DNA of 64,000 nt from Haematobia irritans (Eukaryota > Arthropoda > Insecta > Diptera > Muscidae). Location: contig NC_134398.1 of NCBI RefSeq assembly GCF_050003625.1, positions 198,283,700 to 198,347,699 on the forward strand, given 5' to 3'. The position numbers were made by a program, and so were the translations under genes. Shown here in pieces: positions 57,913 through 64,000 of this stretch. The notes beneath the pieces are model-generated. The model made no database searches and was not told the origin of the DNA. It saw only the letters and a program-made list of their open reading frames with translations. Positions within the stretch are counted from its first letter, which is position 1. The number at the start of each line of letters is the position of its first letter.

Positions 57913-57966
57913 CAAGTGTGTAAAGTAGAAAGACGGGCGGGGCCGACTACAACATACCCTAAACCA
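57913..57966 (+). mobile_element. DINE-like tail interrupted by a SINE
   Basis: AACAAGTGTGTAAAGTAGAA + AGACGGGCGGGGCCGACTAC, then ATACCCTAAACCA. The host sequence resumes after the SINE as CCTCTACTGAATTAGTAAAT, mirrored at about 47985-48010. Confidence 0.65.
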
Positions 57967-58317
57967 TACCTGAGGTAGCCACCGTGGTGCAATGGTTAGC
58001 ATGCCCGCCTTGCATACACAAGGTCGTGGGTTCGATTCCTGCTACGACCGAACACCAAAAAGTTTTTCAGCGGTGGATTATCCCACCTCAGTAATGCTGG
58101 TGACATTTCTGAGGGTTTCAAAGCTTCTCAAGTGGTTTCACTAGAATGTGGAACGCCGTTCGGACTCGGCTATAAAAAGGAGGTCTCTTGTCATTGAGTT
58201 TAACATGGAATCGGGCAGCACTCAGTGATAAGAGAGAAGTTCACCACTGTGGTATCACAATGGACTGAATAGTCTAAGTGAGCCTGATACATCGGGCTGC
58301 CACATAACCTAACCTAA
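57967..58317 (+). mobile_element. tRNA-derived SINE, full-length copy
   Basis: 351 bp flanked by a 9-bp duplication CCTAAACCA (57958-57966, 58318-58326). The head carries RNA polymerase III promoter boxes: A box TGGTGCAATGG (57985-57995) and B box GGTTCGATTCC (58029-58039), both fitting the consensus. The body contains GGTGACATTTCTGAGGGTTT and GCCGTTCGGACTCGGCTATA, and the tail is ACATAACCTAACCTAA. It is transcribed by Pol III if active and needs a partner LINE; none is seen here. Confidence 0.85.
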
Positions 58318-58461
58318 CCTAAACCACCTCTACTGAATTAGTAAATATTGTTTGTGGGCTATTAATGTATAGGTTTGGGAGATATAGGAGATAGAAGAAA
58401 TGTCTGACATTAGGAGCTATGGTTGAGTCTGAACCTACAGAGTTAGTATATTGAGTCCATA
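58318..58461. other. Continuation of the SINE's host element
   Basis: CCTCTACTGAATTAGTAAAT and CTGACATTAGGAGCTATGG. Matches the reversed segment at 47950-48010 at its left side. It ends at a family I tail. Confidence 0.4.
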
Positions 58462-58519
58462 ATTAAACAAATTTATACGGCCGTAAGTTCGGCCAGGCCG
58501 AATTTTATGTACCCTCCAC

Positions 58520-60676
58520 CAGGGCTGTGAAGTCGAGCCAATTTTGCTCGACTCCGACTCCAGCATTTTTCATTAGCTCGACTCCGACTCCGGAGTCAAC
58601 TCCGGGTAATATAACTAAATCTCATTTTAATACCACTAATTTGTAGTTCTATGGTGGGGATACCGTAAGTGGATCCATATAAAGTATAGTATTTATTTAT
58701 GTGTGCAAAAAAGGTCTTAATTTCACATAAGATGCCAATTGTACTCTATATTTCAAATTTAGGGCAATGTTTAATAAATAAAATAATGCTATAAATGTCC
58801 ATAATATGAGAAGATACCAACAGTATATGTATTTGTGGACCAAAATTATTGATACTATCTCAAATCCTTTAAATTTGTTGCGAGCTATATAAAGGTATAT
58901 ATTCTCATATGCATGAATTTGAATCTGAATCGATTTAGACAAAATTGTATATACTTCTATCAAACCTATGTACTTAAAATTTAAATCTAACGTTATGGGA
59001 CGAAACACAATTTTTACAAAAAATAAAAATGCAAGGAAAGTCTAAAGTCGGGCGGGCCGATTATAATATACTCTGCACAACTTTGTATTTATTTAGATCT
59101 ACATTTTGATACAATCTCAAATCAGACTTCTACAAAATATCGGGCAATATTTGGGAAATATTTATAATTGTTTAGACAATTTCGCAAAAATGCATTTATG
59201 ATTCATTCATTGAAAAATTTGAAAATTTGAGTCATTTCTACAAGTTTTCGACTTAGCATTGAGTATCAGTAAGCATGCAATTTTGGAAAAATGTTTTTCT
59301 AGTAAATAAAATTTTGGCAAAATTTTCTATAGAAATCAAATTTTGACCAAATATATAAAAATAAAAATTTGAATAAAACTTTTATAGAAATAAAATTTTT
59401 ATTGTTGTTTTTTTAATCTCAGCTTAAAGCCATGCATTGACTAAACTACAAGTGTAGCTTAACCAACAGAGGAAAAGTATGCTTGTCAAATTTATTTGGG
59501 CAAAGCCCTATAGACTACAAGATGGTTGGATGTACAGCTGTTTCGGAATTACCACATTCTTCATCAGCATCCTCTACTTGCAGCAAAACTATCAACCAAT
59601 TATCAGAATAAATTCGGGTAATTCACTCAACCCAACGTGAACTACACTTGAACCTCCCGAAAAAGGGTTTGATAGTCGGCTACTGCCTAAACAAATTTGC
59701 CAGCATATCTCTTTTCCTTTGCCAAACTCAAATCATCGATTTGAATGTATTTGGCTGGGTTTGGCAAAATTTTTTATAGAAATAAAAGTTTGACAAAATT
59801 ATCAATAGAAATATAATTTAAAAAAAAAATGTGTAACAAACAAAATTTTGCAAAATTTTTTATAGAAATAAAATTTTGCAAAATATTCTATAGAAACAAA
59901 ATTTTGACAAAATTTTCTATAGAAATAAAATTTTGACAAAATTTTCTATAGAAATAAAATTTTGACCAAATTTTCTAATAAATAAAATCTATTACTATAA
60001 AATTTTGGCAAAATTTTCTATAGAAATAAAATTTTGACTTAAATTTTTACAGAAATAAAATTATCAATAGAAACAAAGTTAAAAAAAAAAAATGTGGCAA
60101 ACAAAATTTTCCAAAATTTTCTATAGAAATAAAATGTTGCAAAATATTCTATAGAAACAAAATTTTGACTCAATTTTCTTAGAAAAAAATATTTCTATAG
60201 TAATAAAATTTTGAATAATTTTTTTATAGAAATAAAATTTTGTCAAAACTTTTTATAGAAATAATATTTTGACAAAATTTTCTATAAAAAACAGCTTTGG
60301 AAAAATTTTCTGTCAATATTCCACATATGTATATGGCCTTAAAATAAAATTAAAAAAAGAATAATTTCGATTGTTTGAAATATTTCAAATAAATTGATAT
60401 GGGCATTAAAATGGATCGATCCAGCGCATCTGCTAGGAAACATAAAAAATAGCCGTAATTGGAAGTTGATTTTCATTTACAACCCTGCTGTACATTGATC
60501 GAATGAATAACGCAATGGAAACTAATTTGCATAAAAACTTGCTTAGTTACAAAAATGTGAAGTGTTTTAAAAAATTGGGTTTAGCGGAGTCGGAGTCGAG
60601 CAAAATGTTTACGACTCCGACTCCGACTCCAGCAAAATCTTCAGACTTCGACTCCGACGACGGCTCCACAGCCCTG
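58520..60676. mobile_element. GACTCC-rich hAT-like element with nested repeats
   Basis: 2157 bp. Left end CAGGGCTGTGAAGTCGAGCC, right end GGCTCCACAGCCCTG. Flanks CCCTCCAC and CCTTCCAC are an 8-bp duplication with 7 matches. CAGGG ends and 8-bp duplication fit hAT. Subterminal regions are rich in GACTCCGACTCC. Inside are a family II-like tail (about 59030-59090), 29-bp arrays (about 59300-59400 and 59770-60300) and an unassigned insert (59405-59760). No transposase frame. Confidence 0.72.
59405..59760. other. Unassigned insert within a 29-bp array
   Basis: Higher complexity than its surroundings: AAGATGGTTGGATGTACAGC, TTTCGGAATTACCACATTC, CAGCATCCTCTACTTGCAGC. On the minus strand its 3' side is A-rich (GATTAAAAAAACAACAAT), which could indicate a short retroposon 3' end. 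No coding motif recognised. Confidence 0.4.
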
Positions 60677-61950
60677 CCTTCCACCATGGATTGCGTAGAA
60701 ACTTTTACGAAAGACTGTCATCCACAATCGAATTACTTGGTTTGTGGTATCTTAAAACTTCTTAACATCGTTTTCTAAATTGAAATATGGGGGTTGCTTA
60801 TATGGGGGCTATGTACAATTATGAACTTGATATGGACCAATTTTTGTGTGATTGAGGATCGATTTATCTGAGGGCTATATATAACTATAGACCGATATGG
60901 ACCTAGTTAGGCATGGTTGTTAACGACCATATACTAGCACAATGTACCAAATTTCAACTGACTCGGATAAAATGTGCTCCTCCAAGAGGCTCCAAAACCA
61001 AATCTCGAGATCGGTTTATATGGGGGCTATATATGGACCATTTTTGGCATGGCTGTTAAATATCATATACTACCACCACGTACCAAATTTCAACCAGATC
61101 GGATGAATTTTGCTTCTCCAAAAGGCAGCGGAGGTTAAATCTGGGGATCGGTTTATATGGGGGTTATATATAATTATGGACTGATATGAACAAAATTCCT
61201 GCATGGTTGTTCGATACCACGTACTAACATCACGTACCAAATTTCAACCGGATCGGATGAATTTTGCTCTTCCAAAGGGGTTGGTCAAATCTGGGGATAT
61301 ATTTATATGGGGGCTATATATAATTATGGACCGATTTCAACCAATTTTTGCATGGGTGTTTGAGGCCATATATTAACACCACGTACCAAATTTCAACTGA
61401 ATCAAATGAATTTTGGTCTTCCACGAGGCAAGTCAAATCTGGTGATCGGTTTATATGGGGGCTATATATAAAAATTTGCTTCTCCTAGAGGCTCTGCAAG
61501 CCAAATCGGGGGATCGGTTTATAAGGGGGCGATATATATTTATGGACCGATGAGACCAATTTTTGCATGGTTGTTAGAGATCATATGGTGACACCATGTA
61601 CCAAATTTCAGCCGGATCAGCAAGCCAAATTTGGGGGTCCGTTTATATGGGGGCTATACGTAAAAGTGGACCGATATGGCCCATTTGCAATACCATCCGA
61701 CCTACATCAATAACAACTACTTGTGTCAAGTTTCAAGTCGATAGCTTGTTTCGTTCGGAAGTTAGCGTGATTTCAATAGACGGACGGACGGACGGACGTA
61801 CGGACGGACATTCTCAGATCGGTTCAGAATTTCACCACGACCCAGAATATATATATATATTTTATGGTCTTAGAGCAATATTTCGATGTGTTACAAACGG
61901 AATGACAAAGTTAATATGCCCCCATCCTATGGTGGAGGGTATAAAAAGAG

Positions 61951-62642
61951 CAAATCGGTAAATTGTGTGGGTAATAAATAAAAATTTGTAAAGCTTTAGA
62001 AATATATTTATGTAAGAGCTACATGTAAGTCCAACTACGATCGGCTAATACTTCAATATTAGAAATTTGAGTAACATTAATAAATAAGAGTAAATAAGAG
62101 TTAATAAATAAAAGTCTAATGACCACATTTGGGAAAATCGAGCTTTTCATATGTATGGGAGCTATATCTAAATCTGAACTGATATGGATGAAATGTTCCA
62201 AGTTTGGTGTATACAACAAAGGGTTACCGTGTGATAAATTTGAGTAAGATTGGTTACCAAATATTATGGTCAGAAATAAAGTTATAAGGGGTAAATTTTT
62301 GAAAACGGGCGATACATATATATGGAAGCTATATCTAAAACTGAACCGATTTGGATTATATTCTGCAGGTTTGGTTAATATTATAGGAGATTACCTTGTG
62401 CTGAATTTGTGTAAGATCGGTTAATAAATGAAGCCACTATAGTCAAAAATAAAGTTATAAGGGGGAAATTTTTCAAAATCGGGTACTACATATATATGGG
62501 AGCTATATCTGAATCCGAAACGATTTTTCACATATAGTCCATATCATAGAAGATTAGCGTAAGCCAAATTTGAGTACGATCGGTTGATAAATAAGTTTTA
62601 TGAGCAAATTTGGCAAAATCTGGCGATATATATATGGGAGCT
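61951..62642 (+). mobile_element. Fourth monomer family, about 170-bp period
   Basis: TATGGGAGCTATATCTAAAT-type landmarks at 62154, 62321 and 62495 are spaced 167 and 174 bp. AAAATAAAGTTATAAGGGG and TGAGTACGATCGGTTGATAA are not seen in families I-III. No head or tail is present. It ends at a TA next to the Tc1-type terminus. Confidence 0.6.
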
Positions 62643-62643
62643 A

Positions 62644-63069
62644 CAGTGCTGTTCAAAACATTTGCAACTAGCCCTAACATGAACTTAATCTAGGCATATC
62701 TCCCATAATAATAATTTTATTGTTGCGCTTCCACTTAAAAAAATAATCGTTATGGAGTGGTATTTCCAAATTCTAATTTGGGAAGTGCATGGGCTGTTAT
62801 TAAAAATTGATATTTCATGAAAGGTAAAGAATCGTATGATTCGATCTGTTCACAACATTTGCAACTATCTAGCACCCTGTAATATTTTCTTCTTTAAGGG
62901 CATTATTTTTTGCATTTTTTACCTGAAATAGCTATAAGGACCTATAAGAAAATGGATTAAACGTACAAAAATGGCATTGTACGAATTTCGTTAAGTTTAT
63001 TGCTTAATTTGGTCATAAACTGATTGGCATAGGCATTTATGCCCTATTTTTTTAATAATTCGAAAGAAA
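62644..63069 (+). mobile_element. Isolated terminus of a Tc1-like element with internal direct repeat
   Basis: TA then CAGTGCTGTTCAAAACATTT. The 20-mer GTTCAAAACATTTGCAACTA (62651-62670) recurs with one change at 62848-62867 (GTTCACAACATTTGCAACTA), 197 bp away. A TA-flanked CAGTG end with an outer and inner direct repeat about 200 bp apart is the layout of IR/DR-type Tc1 elements. No transposase or right end follows; a family I tail begins at 63070. Confidence 0.6.
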
Positions 63070-64000
63070 AACAAGTATATACGGCCGTTAGTTCGGCCAG
63101 GCCGAAGCTTATGTACCCTCCATCATGGATTGCGTAGAAACTTCATCTAAACACTGCCATCCACAATCGAATTACTTAAGTTGCGGTAACGCTTGCCGAT
63201 GGCATGGTATCTTAAAACCTCCTAACACCATCTTCTAAATTGTATGTAAGTCCATACGTGGTATATATTAAATCAAAAAAGATCGATCCAATACGTATAT
63301 AATTCAGTTTGACAAAGTAGACATAAAATTTTGACAAAATTTTCTACAGAAATAAAATTTGAACAACATTTTCTATAGAAATAAAATTTTCACAAAATTT
63401 TCTATAGAAATAAAAATTTTGACAAAATTTTCTATAGAAAGAAAATTTTGACAAAAATTTCTACAGAAATAAAAGTTTAACAAAATTTTCTATAGAAATA
63501 AACTTTTGACAAAATTTTCTATAGAATTAAATCTTGGTAGATTATTTTTGGCTCGAGTGGCAACCATGATTATGAACCGAATAAAATTTTAACAAAATTT
63601 TCTATAGAAATAAAATTTTGACAATGATGAAAATTTTATTATGAACCGAATAAAATTTTAACAAAATTTTCTCTAGAAATAAAATTTTAACAAAATTTTC
63701 TATAGAAATAAAATTTTGACAAAATTTTCTATAGAACTAAAATTTTGATAGATTATTTTTGGCTCTAGTGGCAACCATGATTATGAACCGATATGGACCA
63801 ATTTTTGTGTGACTAGACCAATTTTGGTATGGTTGTTAGCGACCATATACTAACACCACGTGCCTAATTTGAACCGGATCGGATGAATTTTGCTCCTCCA
63901 AGAGGCTCCTTGACTTCTGGAGAATGTTTTATATGGGGGCTATATATAATTATGGACCGATATGGACCAATTCTGGCACGGTTGTTAAAGATCATATACT
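63070..64000 (+). mobile_element. Family I DINE-like element, runs off the window
   Basis: Tail AAGTATATACGGCCGTTAG, GGCCAGGCCGAAGCTTATGT, TTAAGTTGCGGTAACGCTTG; 29-bp array 63310-63760 with the internal block GACAATGATGAAAATTTTAT; junction TATTTTTGGCTCTAGTGGCA; first monomers. Over the tail it differs from the reversed 48812-50877 copy at about four of roughly 255 positions. Confidence 0.88.

Larger units (their letters stand above)
58462..61950 (+). mobile_element. Family I DINE-like element split by a 2.16-kb hAT-like element
   Basis: Tail 58462-58519 (ATTTATACGGCCGTAAGTTC, AATTTTATGTACCCTCCAC), then after the insertion CCTTCCACCATGGATTGCGT, monomers about 60790-61640, and the head GTTTCGTTCGGAAGTTAGCG, (GACG)n at 61782-61808, and GGTGGAGGGTATAAAAAG to 61950. 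The site split is inside CCCTCCACCATGG, which is intact in other tails. Confidence 0.85.

Noticed and set aside
58296..58326. Telomere-type CCTAA repeat
   Set aside because: It is the SINE tail plus its target duplication, only about three units long, and flies do not use TTAGG telomeres.

Overview
The window looks like repeat-dense intergenic or intronic DNA of a higher fly, most likely a muscid of the horn fly / stable fly type. It is AT-rich and I could identify no host gene. It carries a mariner whose inverted repeats and 348-codon transposase match Himar1, first described from Haematobia irritans. Mariners move between species, so that clue to the species is weak. A second clue is that most of the DNA belongs to elements whose ends resemble Drosophila DINE-1/INE-1: an ATACCC...GGGTAT hairpin, a block with CCCATAAAGTATATATAT, GTCGATCT..CATGTCC, then a (GTCC)n tract. 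This resemblance is from memory and needs a database check. Terms used below: 'head' is that hairpin/(GTCC)n end; 'tail' is the opposite end (in family I it reads AAGTATATACGGCCGTAAG); '+' means tail-to-head reads left to right. Families I, II and III differ in sequence, but each has a core of tandem monomers with a period of 153 bp. LAYOUT. 1-5828: family III and family I elements. The family I copy at 3356-5828 shows tail, 29-bp tandem array, GGCTCGAGTGGCAAC junction, 153-bp array and head. 6855-10012: family I copies and a near-complete family II copy, with a 228-bp TA-flanked MITE. 10279-13715: a second MITE, family III with a 412-bp inverted-repeat insertion, family II variants and a direct duplication of about 380 bp. 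14489-18969: remnants holding DD37E transposon copy A, then long 29-bp arrays. 20974-21909: an internally deleted DD41D mariner-like element. 22191-26768: a nest of family I, TA-MITE, piggyBac-like MITE and a second family I copy. 27286-35189: three family I elements or pieces, the Himar1-like mariner, DD37E copy B and two copies of a hAT-like MITE. 35494-44571: a relic transposase, DD37E copies C and D, a GACTCC-rich element, and families II and III. 46449-50877: two family I copies, the first with the third hAT-like MITE. 51061-56552: MITE, SINE, family III, then a family I copy split by a 3.05-kb element with hAT-like ends that carries the largest 29-bp array. 57727-64000: MITE, the best SINE copy, family I split by a 2.16-kb hAT-like element, a fourth monomer array, an isolated Tc1-type end, and a family I copy nearly identical to the one at 48812-50877. 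HOW IT FITS TOGETHER. Transposases of four kinds are present: mariner DD34D, DD37E, DD41D and a DD41D relic. Each has visible lesions or a lost key residue, so no autonomous element is evident here. Most DNA is non-autonomous: DINE-like copies, MITEs, SINEs and satellite-like arrays, repeatedly nested. Several insertions can be proved from empty-site copies in the same window, which gives exact target duplications (TA for mariner/Tc1 types, 8 bp for hAT-like, 9-10 bp for SINEs). Intervals without repeats (about 1.9-3.3, 13.7-14.5, 19-20.7, 30.5-31.6, 44.6-45.8, 48.2-48.8 and 56.6-57.7 kb) show no convincing exon.
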